Assembly: GCF_020921035.1 (NCBI RefSeq)
Contig: NC_063153.1
Location: 16,492,001-16,556,000, forward strand
Direction: 5' to 3'
DNA: 64,000 bases
Origin: Rhodamnia argentea
Taxonomy: Eukaryota; Streptophyta; Magnoliopsida; Myrtales; Myrtaceae
Below are positions 12,781 through 23,799 of the stretch, piece after piece (position 1 is the stretch's first letter; each line of letters begins with the position of its first letter). The translations under genes were made by a program, and so were the position numbers. The notes below the pieces were generated by a model. The model worked only from the letters and a program-made list of their open reading frames with translations. It had not been told where the DNA came from and made no database searches.

Positions 12781-12884
12781 AAGCCGCGGCCAGGACGCTC
12801 TCTTTCTTCTCCTCTTCTCTTCAGAGAAACCCTAGGGAAGAAGGGGCAGCAGAGCATCGTCGGATACGGCCGCGCGTTTTCTCT
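12780..12884 (+). other. probable 5' untranslated exon of eIF1A gene
   Basis: A CT-rich leader and an AAACCCTAG word, common near plant housekeeping gene starts, are followed by a good donor, CTCT|GTAAGT, at 12884/12885. The intron would end at TGCCAG just 11 bp before the eIF1A start codon (acceptor at 15236) or, less likely, at TTGCAG at 15126. The upstream limit is approximate. Confidence 0.5.
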
Positions 12885-15236
12885 GTAAGTAGAAGCTCGC
12901 CTCCTTTTCTTTGCCCTAAATCTCGTTATTTGTCCTCAATTCCATGTTTTTTTTTTCTTTTTCGAAGTGCGTGCGATCAATCTTGGGAGACCAAGCTCGA
13001 GCTCCGTGCTGCGTTCTTCTGCTTTAAGGTCGATTGATTGATTGATTGAAAAACTTGGGTTTGCATCTGCGTTTTCTGTTACCGTGTCGATGTTTCATGC
13101 TGATGTTGTCAAAATTCTGTTTGTTTGTTTGTCTAGCTAATTTTTTGGGTCAAGCTGCTCGCTGGTGCTGAGAAAAAATTGAGTTGCGTCAGAGATTGGG
13201 ATTGAGTTGTTGCCTATGTTTCCGGTTCGAAGATTTCGATTTCAGGGAATTTCTCCTTTTTTTTGGGAAGGGGGGATTGCGGTGGAATGGTAGAATTTCT
13301 TATAACTATTTGGGTGATGTGTTTGCAATCAGATAGATTTTGTACTTCTGGTTGACGGAATTGGACGACTCATGTTTGAGATCTATTACTTGGTGGTCAT
13401 TCATTGAAAAATTGTTTTCCCCTCGTTGGGTTTTCAATGGTGAAATATGGAGAGCATTGAGTTTCTTCAGTTACTCTGTCGTTAGGATGTTGTGTTTGGA
13501 TAAACTTAAATTTGGTTTGGACCCTTTCTGGTTTCTAGAAACGTCAGAAAACGACCGGATCTATAGCGGTGAGCATGGCCCGGGTTGGTCCAGGTTCCTA
13601 AGGGAACTAGGGACCAAACCAGTGGTCCCGGTTCTCAATTTCCGGAACCGTGGAATGGACTGGAGGTCCCTGGAAGCAGTAAAATGAACATAAAAATTGA
13701 AGCACACCAATTATTTAGAAGGCAAAGATGTACAATGCAACCGGCTCCACTAGTACATATAAACAATCATACACAATCACATAAGTAGCTCCAGCATTAT
13801 ATACCTGATCACCCACTCTTTTCATCTTGCCCACTTGTTACCTCATGCTTAAAATGTATTAGAGAAGGTCTTGCCTACACCAAAAACATTAGCTATAGAG
13901 GTGTTGCTATCAGTGTCACACAGCAACTTGTCGTCCCACTAGCACAGCAAAACAATCAGAATTCAAAAAGAGACAGACATTCTCTCTGCCCATTAGATAG
14001 AATTCCAAATACCTTAGATGTTCCCAAAACACAGTTAAATTGCTAACCCCTTGCATAACAACCAGAAACCGTTTCCCATTTTCAAACCCCTTTCTTTTTG
14101 CCTTTTCCAGTTCAATCAAATCTACTCATCAAAGAAAGAAAGGAAAAAAAAAATAGATTAACATGTTTATTATCTTTTTCTTAGAAAAATTGTCGGTCAT
14201 GGTGGGTGATCCATCCGTTTGGTTCTCCCTAGAACCGGGAACCAGACCACGTGGACATTGGTTCCTTTTTGAGGAACCAGTGACCTTCAAAACCGGACCA
14301 AACCCGTCTGTCCGGTCCGGTCTAGTCTGGGCGGGTCCCAGTCCAATCGGGGCGGTCTTGCTCACCCCTACAGATCTTTATATTCATGTGGAAGGATACT
14401 AGATTACCTGGTATTTACTAGCACATTCGCTCTTTCCCTTAAAAGACTTCAGTTCTTTCTAGCTCAAAGGAAGGGATGAAGACCGGAGACAATGAAACTA
14501 GGAAAGACTCAATAAATCTGGGGCACTCTCCCACCCCGGTCTTTGCTTTTCTTGTGTTAGAATTCAGTCCAACAATAGGCTTCTTAGTGAAAATAGAGGT
14601 TCTCGGACAATTCCAAATAGAGAAACTTCTATCATTTCAATTTGTTTGGAAGGGAAAAAGGAGAGGTAATATCTACTCCTATGTGTTAATCTGCGTTGCC
14701 CATGAATCTCGGTGACCACTAATTGGAAATTGACGTGGTAAGCAACAAACCAGAGACCTTGCCTATGAAGTATTTATCTCTCCTACGGTCCAACCAATTG
14801 GGAGAGATTCAATAGATTCCATTTTGGGGAGTGATTCTACAACTCTTTGTTGTACTGCGCTCATGAGGTTGATCTTGAGCTGCCATCCAAGCACAAATTC
14901 CTTTGTTTAACAGAATACAAATTCAGGATCTTCCGACGCACAGATCTCTTGAGAAACAAAGTCATAGGCACTGTCCAATACTATTGTGGATAATAATTAC
15001 GATGGAGAAAATACGGATTTAAATTGTTGAATTCAAAAATGATGTTATTGTGGATCTTTCTTCTATATACGTTGATCTGCCTGTTAGGCTGCAGTGTTTC
15101 TGGTTCTTCTATTTCCTGATTTGCAGGGTCCTTTTTTCCCTGTTTTTCGGCTTAAAACTTTGCTTGCTTCATTATTGAGAGTTTTGTGATACGTTCAAAG
15201 TTGTTTGGTTTTCTGATGTCTGTCTGGATCTGCCAG
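12885..15236 (+). other. probable leader intron of eIF1A gene
   Basis: Runs about 2.35 kb from GTAAGT to TGCCAG. Some of the length comes from a hAT-like insertion at 13564-14370. Reading frames inside have no family resemblance. Confidence 0.45.
13564..14370. mobile_element. hAT-like MITE in eIF1A leader intron
   Basis: Ends are TAGCGGTGAGCA and TGCTCACCCCTA. Long inverted arms are rich in GGTTCC, CCGGTTC and GGACCGG words. Flanking 8-mers CGGATCTA and CAGATCTT agree at 6 of 8 positions, fitting the 8-bp duplications of hAT elements. It is kin to the copy at 29943-30618 and has no transposase. Confidence 0.75.
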
Positions 15237-15247
15237 AACTTCTGACC

Positions 15248-15685
15248 ATGCCGAAGAACAAGGGAAAGGGAGGAAAGAACCGGAAGAGAGGAAAGAATGA
15301 AGCTGATGATGAAAAGCGTGAACTTGTTTTCAAGGAAGATGGGCAGGAGTATGCCCAAGTACTTCGCATGCTCGGTAATGGCCGATGTGAAGCAATGTGT
15401 ATCGATGGGACGAAGCGCCTTTGCCACATAAGAGGGAAGATGCACAAGAAGGTTTGGATCGCAGCAGGTGATATCATTCTCGTGGGGCTTCGCGATTACC
15501 AAGATGACAAGGCTGATGTGATACTGAAGTACATGCCTGATGAGGCCAGGCTCCTTAAGGCATACGGAGAGCTTCCTGAGAACACCCGTCTCAATGAGGG
15601 TATTGCTGGTGGCCTTGATGAGGAGGATGAAGGCCCTGGTGATGATTACATTGAATTCGAGGACGAAGACATTGATAAGATCTAA
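15248..15685 (+). CDS. eIF1A: translation initiation factor eIF1A
   Basis: A 145-residue protein of the usual plant eIF1A length, with an intact frame and no intron in the coding part. The N-terminus is strongly basic ([17 protein letters not shown]), the middle (about 28-95) is the OB fold with the family strings [17 protein letters not shown] and [18 protein letters not shown], and the C-terminus is acidic, ending in EDEDIDKI, which in the family helps bind eIF5B. eIF1A binds the 40S subunit near the A site, promotes recruitment of the Met-tRNA ternary complex and takes part in scanning and start-codon choice. It sits inside the phytocyanin array but is unrelated to it. Transcription probably begins near 12.8 kb and the long leader intron contains a hAT-like MITE. 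Confidence 0.97.
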   Translation: MPKNKGKGGKNRKRGKNEADDEKRELVFKEDGQEYAQVLRMLGNGRCEAMCIDGTKRLCHIRGKMHKKVWIAAGDIILVGLRDYQDDKADVILKYMPDEARLLKAYGELPENTRLNEGIAGGLDEEDEGPGDDYIEFEDEDIDKI

Positions 15686-15784
15686 ACTTGGTTTGATAAA
15701 CACCTCTATTCAGTTATCCCGAATGTTTCTCACCATTGAGTCATGTTTGCTTATGGTGAATTACACAGTATTTGGTATTCATGT

Positions 15785-15790
15785 AATAAA
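15785..15790 (+). terminator. poly(A) signal of eIF1A gene
   Basis: AATAAA about 100 bp beyond the stop codon. Confidence 0.5.
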
Positions 15791-17532
15791 GTTGGATCTG
15801 GTTGTGAACCCTCATGTAATCTCCATTTTATTCAGCGTAAGCACCTGTATTTGCCCTGTCTCTGCAAGTTCTTTTTTTTTTTCGCTTTTTGCACAGTCAA
15901 TATTAAGTTGCTTTTGGGAAGGCAGCTCATGTCTAGACGCTCTGTGGAGTCGAAGTTTTCTTTGCTTTCATTCTATCCGGTGCTTATGTATGCTCTGGTT
16001 TTTGGCTGTCACAAGTTATATGCTACATTGCCGGTGGTTTAGTAAGCATTGGTAGCTCTTTTACTTCTCTCCGGTTTTAAAGCCGATACCTCTTTGTAAT
16101 TAGGCTCGTAGACTTAGTATTGGTTGTGTGATCTTTCCCAAGTATACTTAATTTGCTATGTCCGGGATTTGGTTTGAGTGTACTGATGATTGCCAATTTG
16201 ATTGTTGCAATTTGAGTTACAAGTTTAGGCGGTCACATCAGAAACCTTCTTCAGCATGTTCAACTTTCAGTGCTCCTGGTCGGGGCGAGAAAAGATTGGA
16301 TTACAATGTTCTGTTACTCGAATGAAATTCGATTTCTTAGTCCCTGAAATTGGATTTCCATTAGTATGTTAAACTTTTCGGATGAAGTGCTTTACAAGAT
16401 ATCGCCAAACCTCCTTGGGGCGACGGTTCTCCAGCTACCTATCTGCTTGATCATGTCTTCACCTCCATTCCCCATGTATCATCGAGCAGCTACTTGTTAG
16501 TGCTAAAGGAACATACTTGTTTTACAATGAGAGCACGTTCCATATGGTTTGAGTTTTCAAGCAAAAAGGTCACTCCACAGATCCAACACTAGGACAAGTT
16601 CCACCCTACTCGTACAATATTATTTTCTCAGAAAAGGGCCTACGGTTTCCCTGCACCACTGAAGTCTCTTCTTAGTCAAATCTGCAATCAAATGAACTTA
16701 GATATCTTCTCATCGAAAACGAAAAATTTCCATTGGGAAAATCTGCGTATCCGCCGGTCTTGATTTCGACCCTATTGTCCCGCCACGTCTCTAATTTCTA
16801 ACATGAGTCCCCTCCTTTGTTTGCATGCAAAGTCAAATAAATCTCAACCACCAACTGTTCTTTGCTCTCTCTCCTTCCTCTTCGGGTTCTTCGGTTTGGT
16901 AACGGTCGCAAGCCGGGTCTTCAAAGACTAACCGAAATGCAAAATTATGAAGTGAGTTGACTCCAAGATGCCGTGGCAGATCTTGCCTTCTTTGACGCAT
17001 TCCCTGCTTCCCCTTCCCATTTGGGCTCCTCCCGGCGAACTGAAGCGATACAGAAACTTCGTTTGCACAGAGCGTTCTAGATGAGCGTCAATGGCGTGCA
17101 AGAATTTGAGCTTTTTTGAGATGGAGAGTTAACTCTTCTTTAAAAAAAAAACTATAACTTAAGCCGCTTACAGAAGCTCAATACCGATGAAATATCGGCT
17201 TAAGCTAAAGGTAGATAAAGAAGACAGGTATACAAAGTGTATAAATCTTTTAGATGAACGATACGAGATCTCCCCGTAAAGAGATGATGTGAAATATTAC
17301 GACAGAATAAATTAGCAAAGCGGTGTCGGTCAATACTTTCACAAACATTTCAATTCTTTCTCTTGGCGTATGTTGGATCCCCTATCATAAGGAGCAAGAG
17401 TGACATTGAGGGATCCGGGCCGTCTATTTCAAAATGAACAGCTCGAATTCATCCACATCACCTTTTAAAAGGAAGAGAAATTTTTTGATGAGAAATTTCA
17501 AAATTTTTAAAAAAATGATGTGGATCAATCGA

Positions 17533-17561
17533 GGACCGTCCATTTTTTATTTGGACGGTCC
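17533..17561. repeat. perfect 10-bp inverted repeat with 9-base loop
   Basis: GGACCGTCCA and TGGACGGTCC are exact reverse complements separated by 9 T/A bases. Flanking ATCGA/ATCGATC words extend the symmetry imperfectly. It may be the centre of a small palindromic MITE. Confidence 0.7.
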
Positions 17562-18129
17562 GGATCGATCATGTCACCCTTAACGTTGTCAAGGGAATCG
17601 GTTATGGGCAATTTTTTTTTTTTTTTTTGTAAGGTCAATTTCAGTGGCCTGCAACTGCATGACTTTTCCTTGATGGCATTCAATGGAAAAGGATTGACTT
17701 GGTGAACAGCGTAAGTCTTTGGGTTCGGTGAAGTCTTCACGCGGTAGCCTGATTTTCTGGAATGCTGCCGGTCAAAATCGCCCCCATACGTTCGAGAACG
17801 TTGTTCTATTTTTAAGAGTTTTTCCTATCCTGACCGGCCTATCCGTACTAGTTCAAATAGCAAACAAGGACCATAGTTGTTCCGTTCGGCTCGGTTCGAT
17901 TCGATTTGATCCCAAAAACACCAAGACCAAATCGGATTAATTTGATATCTTAACTATTGTTAGATTGGTTAGATTGGATGCCTACCTAGAGTTAGATATA
18001 TGGGATCAGTAAAGACAAAACAAGTTCTAAGCCAGCTTGGTCGAATTCGATTTGGTGTCGCCAAAAAAGGTGCATGAAATTATCTACGATGCTTGTCTCC
18101 AACCCAATGCGTGGCAATCTCTAAAGAAT

Positions 18130-18356
18130 GCTCTATTTATTTCGCGAGAGATGAATAATTTGAAAAAATATTTTCATAAAAATGATCGCTTGAAATCATT
18201 AGTTAATGAAGAATGTTTTCATTATCGAAAGCAATTTATACCTGAACATTTCTTCGATCAATGAAAAGTTTATTATTTCATTTTTATAAGAAATACAAGC
18301 GATCGTTTTTAGGAAACATATTTTTCTAGATCATTCATTATTCGCGAAATAAACAG
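18130..18356. mobile_element. small MITE, family with ATCGCTTG subterminal word
   Basis: About 225 bp. Left TTTATTTCGCGA...ATGAAT and right ATTCATTATTCGCGAAATAAA arms are inverted copies, and an inner ATGATCGCTTG faces CAAGCGATCGT. Relatives occur at about 20166-20366 and 46568-46808. No reliable target duplication was fixed. Confidence 0.7.
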
Positions 18357-18569
18357 AACCGATGCACCGAAATGGGCAACACTCGATTGAATCATAATGA
18401 ATTCACATTACATTAGCATGTCACGTGATATAAGCAATGCGGCGGAGTGTCGTGCTGACCTCGACAAACTCCTCTTCCTCTCCGCTCTTAATCATAGACG
18501 CGGCTCGTTTCGGGCGGCTGAATTTTCCACACCTGGTGCCAAAAAGCCAATGCAAGGACCCCCAGCTCC

Positions 18570-18576
18570 TATAAAT
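18570..18576 (+). promoter_or_regulatory. TATA box of phytocyanin at 18735
   Basis: TATAAAT lies 159 bp upstream of the ATG, followed by a leader with CT-rich runs. Confidence 0.5.
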
Positions 18577-18734
18577 TGAAACCCTAGCGCAAATGAGCCT
18601 CTCACTTCTCTCTGCCTCCCTCTCATTGTCCTGTAAGTTCGAAGTAGCTCAAAAGCACGTCCATAGAGGAGAGCGAACAGGGGCGACCTTACCACTTTCA
18701 GGACACACACAGAAGAGATAAAGGAAGGAAGGAA

Positions 18735-19735
18735 ATGGTGAGCAAAATGAACATGCTTGTGTTGATGGCGTTCCTAGCAGCCACGATACAGTGTTGCGGT
18801 GCTCAGGCACCGGCGACAAGCCCGACAAGGTCACCGGTGACTTACACCGTGGGCGACGGTGTTGGGTGGAATGTGCTTGTCAACACCACTCAGGCGTATG
18901 AGCGCTGGGCTGCCAACAAGACCTTCATGGTTGGTGACATCTTAGGTGAGTCTATTGCTATTCATATCTATGTTAAAAGAGCAATACTTATTGAATCGCG
19001 AGTTTTTATTTAACGGCTTAAATTCTCAAATCGGCGACAACGATCCCACAAAACATAAAATCGAATATATGGTGATAAAGAAAGATCAATGCCTATCTTA
19101 TTAAATAATTTTTTTTGCTCCAGCTTTCAAACTAAAGATAACATTGGATTTGATTATCTAAGAGGCTAAAACTTAGCATGCACAAATATAATTGGACTTA
19201 CCGAAATAGACATTAATTTTTGGCTATTGACTATAACGCGGTTCAATTTTTGGTGTATGCAGTGTTCAACTTTGCCAATAGGACGCAAGACGTCGCCGAG
19301 GTTACGAAATCAGCATTCGACTCCTGCAACACCACCTCCACCATCTCCGTCCACACTGACCCGCCGGTCAGAATCACCCTCTCCAGCCCCGGCGAGCACT
19401 ACTACACCTCCACCTACTCGAACCACTGCTCCCAAGGCCAGAAGCTCGCCATCAACGTCACCAGCAGCTCCGCCGCAACCCCATCGCCATCTCCTGCTGC
19501 CACCCCATCGTCACCGGCCCCAGCCACCACCCCACCACCATCGTCGCCATCCCCTGCTACCCCTCCATCGTCCACTGCCACACCGCCCTCCACCTCTACC
19601 AGTCCTCCTCCACCTTCCACGCCTTCTCCAGCAAGTTCCACCACACCTCCGCCGGCAGGGAACTCCGCGGCCTCTTTGAGCGTCACCGGCTTGTTCTCGG
19701 GGATTTTGTCGATTGCCCTAGTGTTGTTGTACTAG
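18735..19735 (+). CDS. single-domain early-nodulin-like phytocyanin with long proline-rich tail
   Basis: Exons 18735-18945 and 19263-19735 give 227 residues. A signal peptide (about 1-23, ending CCGAQ) precedes one phytocyanin domain (about 34-135, starting VTYTVGDGVGW). After it come about 65 residues of Pro/Ser/Thr/Ala repeats of arabinogalactan-protein style and a hydrophobic GPI-type end. The phase-1 intron sits before VFNF as in the rest of the array. The first copper His is Gln (TQDVAEV) and the copper Cys is Ser (YTST), while SNHC and GQK are kept, so it probably cannot form a blue copper site. Its domain is closest in style to the second domain of the double genes (QDVA, DSCNTT), so it may resemble one of their single-domain ancestors; that is inference. 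Confidence 0.85.
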
Positions 19736-19837
19736 ATTAGCTAAGTGATATTTTTTCTACCCTTTATTTACAGGGTCGTTGTGAGTTGCTTTTCTAGAAC
19801 TGAGACACACACCTGTTCATTGTGATTGATTTTATAC

Positions 19838-19843
19838 AATAAA
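19838..19843 (+). terminator. poly(A) signal of phytocyanin at 18735
   Basis: AATAAA about 100 bp beyond the stop codon. Confidence 0.45.
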
Positions 19844-20165
19844 ACCTATTTTTCCGTGAACTACGTGCTGGACTAGCTAGATTAACTAAGCGTGAACTCA
19901 GCTCAATTTTACCAAACCTTCTCGAAGTCAATGTTGTCGGCCGGCCGATCTAACCGACCACTTGAACAAATTTCAACATTTGGCTTTGACCCGGCGCCAA
20001 AAATTTAGCAATTGAATTGGCCAATCACGGATCGAAACATGTGCTTCGGAATTGCCAAAGGGAGATTCAACCAAACACCACACCAAACTCTTGGAATTAA
20101 TTATAACCTTGACTTCCCCAAAAAGTAGCAAAACAAAATGTCCATTGCCATATACTGCCCTCAAA

Positions 20166-20366
20166 GAAAAAACAAGTCTATGTTTATTTCACGAAAAGTA
20201 AATATTTTCGAGAGCATTGTTCTCAATTTAATCACACGTATCGCTTGTAAAAGATATTTTCATTATCGACAATAATAAAATAATTTTTGTTCATTAATCT
20301 TTATAAATAATCCAAGCGATTGTTTTCAGAAAAATATGTTTCAAATTATTGCAAAACAGACGGAGC
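20166..20366. mobile_element. diverged MITE related to 18130-18356
   Basis: TTTATTTCACGAAAAGTAAA opens the left side, ATCGCTTG appears inside, and CCAAGCGATTGTTTTCAG lies on the right. It is an older, more diverged member of the family. Confidence 0.5.
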
Positions 20367-20671
20367 AAGAAGGTATTAATTAAATCCCAAAGGTGATTGT
20401 GGATTTTAATACCAAGAAAAAGGGTGGGATTTGAAATTAATCACAAGCTCAACTCCTTCTAGGTGTAACCTAGAGCAGATTAGATCACGTAAAAGTTATT
20501 TCTCATTAATCTCCCAATCTAATACACGATTTACCTATCTCTAATTGGATATTTAAAGATGCAATTAATAATTTTTTTTAAGGGAAAGGGACGGGAGGAC
20601 GACCGGTGCTAGCATCCCTATCTAAGCATTACCATAAGAGCCTATGTGGCGTTAAGGCCATTAAAAATTTG

Positions 20672-21505
20672 AGGAAAATTGTCAAAAAAAAAAAGCCCTA
20701 TATCTATTGTACTTTTATCAATTCGGTCCTAAATTTTTTATATCTGTACTAATTTAGTCACAAACATTTTACATTTGTGTTAACTCAGTACTAAACCTTC
20801 TTTTATGGCGATTCACTCCTAAACTTTTTATATTTATGTCAATTTCGTCCATCCGGTCAATTTTGATCGGCCGGCGCTAGCATGGACGTTGCCGTTTACA
20901 TTCTTTCCTTTTACTTTTACTTTTACTTTTGCTTTCTTCTTCCTCCGTTTGCATTTGCAATAAAACTCGTGTTCTCAGCTAACGAATAAAATCAAGAACA
21001 TGAGGAAGAAGAGGACGGCACCGCCGCCGCCGCCGCCACACCTACGATCAACCCGACCCCTTTGATGGCTTCACCGAAGAGATTATCCACCTCAACCAAC
21101 TTAATCAAAGAGATCTCTTCTGGTCTTCAAGGTCGGCCTCGCCCGAGCCAAATGCGGGCGATCACTGCGGCCCCCGCGTCCGTCGGCTACGGGGCCGATC
21201 TCGCCCAAGCCGGATCCGGGCGATTGCCGCGGCCACCACATCCGTCGGTTCCGTCACGTTCAACATGTCAATCTCGACTAGGCCGACGCAATTCGTGGCC
21301 AGGCTCGACAGCCCCAAGTGTCTGAAGAACCTTGTACTTGTTTTCCTTTCTTAATGTTGTGTCTCTTTCCCATATTGACTTCTTCTTCTTCTTCAAATAA
21401 TTTCTTATTCCTTCATCCTCCCTTTGGCATCTCTGAAAAGAAATTGGCCGTGAGCATTTGCCGCAGATCAAACACACCTATGACATTAACACGCCAATTA
21501 AAATT
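20672..21505. mobile_element. partial Mutator-like element with GC-rich core
   Basis: A left arm begins AGGAAAATTGTC and contains three successive CAATTCGGTCCTAAA-type subrepeats, as in the complete family members. A GC-rich core follows at about 21000-21330, with a GCC trinucleotide run and a roughly 60-bp tandem repeat at about 21136-21250. No matching right arm is seen before the next element starts at 21506, so it is truncated or nested. Confidence 0.5.
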
Positions 21506-21965
21506 GGGAAAAGTGTCAAAAAAAAAAGTCTTAAACCTATTATATTTATGTCAATTCAGTCCAAAATATTTTATTGATATGAATTCAATCCTTGAACTTT
21601 TGTATTGGTGCTAATTCAGTCATAAACATTTGATATTGAACCAATCTAGCCAATTTTGATCGAAAATTTACTGACATGGGCGTTAGTTGTCTTTTGTCAC
21701 ACGATTGGCATTGACATAGATAAAGAAAAAACAAAATAAAAATTATTAAAAATATTTAATAATATTACAATAATATTAAAAAAAATATCCACGTCACTAG
21801 TCGTGTCACATAAAACAACCGACGTTCAAGTCAACGAATTTTCGGCTAAAATTAGTGAGATTGACTCACTTGATACAAATGGCTAAATTGGCACAAATAC
21901 AAAAGGTTTATGACTGAATTGACACCAATGTAATAGATCTATAACTTTTTTTTTTATACTTTTTC
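21506..21965. mobile_element. Mutator-like MITE, short member
   Basis: About 460 bp. The left arm GGGAAAAGTGTC and CAATTCAGTCC-type repeats are mirrored by a right arm ending in a T-rich run. Flanks ATTAAAATT (21497-21505) and ATTAAAACT (21966-21974) match at 8 of 9 positions, the duplication length of Mutator-like elements. Confidence 0.75.
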
Positions 21966-21974
21966 ATTAAAACT

Positions 21975-22350
21975 TGAATGAGTAGATAAGAAAATATGCG
22001 GAAGAGAGAAAATATGATTTTTTTTTATATTATTAAACGAAAGGTGCACGAGCCCATTTATAAGCTTTACAAGATGATTATTTAAAATAGCAGAGTATTA
22101 ATTATAATTAATTAGGCCCAATCGAGGTCCAATGAAAGTGTTTCTATTAAACAAGTGGATAAGAGGCCAACCTAATGTGGTGTCCGTGGTACTCAGTCCC
22201 GATATCCGCCCTATACTTGCCAAACCAATGACTAGTTGACGACATACATATGCTTAGATATCTCACGTGATTTGAAATTTCCCATGGTTTTTCGAGAAAA
22301 CCCTTGAAGTGCGCCACGCCCGCCGCGACAATTTACGGATGAGTTTGCTA
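21975..22350. other. intergenic
   Basis: AT-rich sequence with no gene seen; it leads into the conserved promoter block of the phytocyanin at 22934. Confidence 0.4.
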
Positions 22351-22780
22351 CGGATACGCAAAGCAAACTTGGTTGAGTTGTTCTTGAACGATCAGAATCA
22401 GTAGCCGACCTCCCCAAAGAGCTGCTTGGAATTTTATCCAGACGAGGGAAATGGATGCAGCAACCACTCGGACAATGACAACGATGGCCGATTGACGATG
22501 ACGATCCCCCTCTCAAAGCTAGAAAGTTCGTGCGCGCTTAGCTTCCTCGCGCACCCGGTTGGAAGATGGCACCTGGCCTCATCAAATCTCAGCACGTCCG
22601 AGATTGTTTTCATAACATCAGATGGTCAAAATGTCGGAACGGTTAGACGAGAGGACCCGGTAAGAAAATGCTTTCCCATTCGGGTTTGTATCGATTTGTA
22701 TAGAATCAGTCTTTGCCACCTTCTCGCTCATGCCTCTTTGATACCCATTCTTTATCTGTGATTCCCATTTCTATTTATAC
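22351..22780 (+). promoter_or_regulatory. conserved promoter block of phytocyanin at 22934
   Basis: Blocks shared with the upstream regions of the paralogs at 27852 and 32539 include ACGCAAAGCAAAC near 22356, TGGAATTTTATCCAGA near 22427, CACCTGGC near 22570, and TTCCCATTTCTATTTATACC with a TATTTATA box at 22772-22779. Conservation across three loci suggests kept cis-elements, or simply recent duplication. Confidence 0.55.
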
Positions 22781-22933
22781 CCCCGAAGAGCTGCATCGGT
22801 TTCAAATCATCCTGCATAGTTCCTAGCTACCAGAAGTTGCAGTTGTGGAAGAAGATTTTGAGGGTGTTTGAAGCATTTTGGGTTTGTGAATTGGTCAGGG
22901 ACGACCTGGTGAACACGCTTTGGGAGAAAAAAG

Positions 22934-23708
22934 ATGGGGAGAGGCGCCGTTTCCGCGGGCTTCTTGGCCATCGCAATGCTGGCCTGCCTCGGGGGCGCGG
23001 CGACGGCGACGGAGTACGTCGTCGGCGGTAGCCGAGGTTGGACTGCGCCGCCCAACATCACGGCTGGGTATTACGACGAGTGGGCTGCCGGCAAAGCTTT
23101 CACGGGCGGCGACACTTTGAGTAAGCATTCATCTATTTGTTCTCCCTCCTACAATGAACATGTATAGTCTCTCTCTCCTCTATTAGATATGCATATGAAC
23201 AATTTCTTGTCAGCTCATATTGGTTTTTATATTCTGTCAAAAAATATATATATATTGGTGTTCAAATTATCTTGGACATTAATTAGCATTAATCGAATAT
23301 CTTTCTAAAATTCGAGGAGCGGATACGTCGAGAATGCATATCAAGTCTAAATCTTTTCTCATCATGTCGTATGAACTCGTTCTCTGTAATGCAGGGTTTA
23401 TCTGGAATGGAAGGCACAACGTCGCGGTCGTCAATAGAGAAGAATACGACAGCTGCACAAAAGTGAGCTCAGTTTCTCAAGGAGGCGAAACATTCAATTA
23501 CACGCTTCCGGCAGACGCAAATGGCCTGTACTACTTCATTTGCACCGTTGATTCCCATTGCGAAAATGGGCAGAAGCTTGCCATTACCGTTGTCAGCCCA
23601 ACCCCAGCCGAGTCACCGAATAGCTCGGGTTCTTCCTCATCCGCTGTCGGCGCCTTACCCGTGCTGGTTCTCTTATCATCAAGCATTATCTCGATGCTTA
23701 TGAACTAA
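22934..23708 (+). CDS. stellacyanin-like phytocyanin with complete copper site
   Basis: Exons 22934-23120 and 23395-23708 give 166 residues. The start MGRG is shared with the two paralogs downstream. A signal peptide (about 1-25) precedes one phytocyanin domain (about 26-128, starting EYVVGGSRGW), then a short Ser/Pro stretch and a hydrophobic GPI-type end. All four ligands of a stellacyanin-type blue copper site are visible: His in RHNVAVV, Cys in YFICT, His in DSHC and Gln in NGQK. The disulfide cysteines are also kept (YDSC, SHC). This is therefore one of two genes in the array likely to bind copper and carry out electron transfer at the cell surface. The phase-1 intron has a GTAAGC donor and a TGCAG acceptor. 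Confidence 0.88.
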
Positions 23709-23780
23709 ATTCAGGTCATAGAGACGGACGATACTGTAATTTTAACCTTTTCTGATTATTCATATTCGTGTCTAGTATGG

Positions 23781-23786
23781 AATAAA
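23781..23786 (+). terminator. poly(A) signal of phytocyanin at 22934
   Basis: AATAAA about 75 bp beyond the stop codon, in a TATGGAATAAAAA context also seen after the paralog at 27852. Confidence 0.5.
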
Positions 23787-23799
23787 AAAGAGTTGTCGT

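Larger units (their letters stand above)
15860..18560. other. intergenic, no gene seen
   Basis: No supported gene in about 2.7 kb. It contains a strong hairpin at 17533-17561, a C/T-rich patch near 16860-16890 and a MITE at 18130-18356. Confidence 0.45.

Noticed and set aside
15121-15126. TTGCAG as the acceptor of the eIF1A leader intron
   Set aside because: Possible, but the TGCCAG at 15231-15236 has a better pyrimidine tract and leaves a short leader before the start codon. Not decided without transcripts.
15152-15703. 183-codon minus-strand open frame over eIF1A
   Set aside because: Shadow of the eIF1A coding region.
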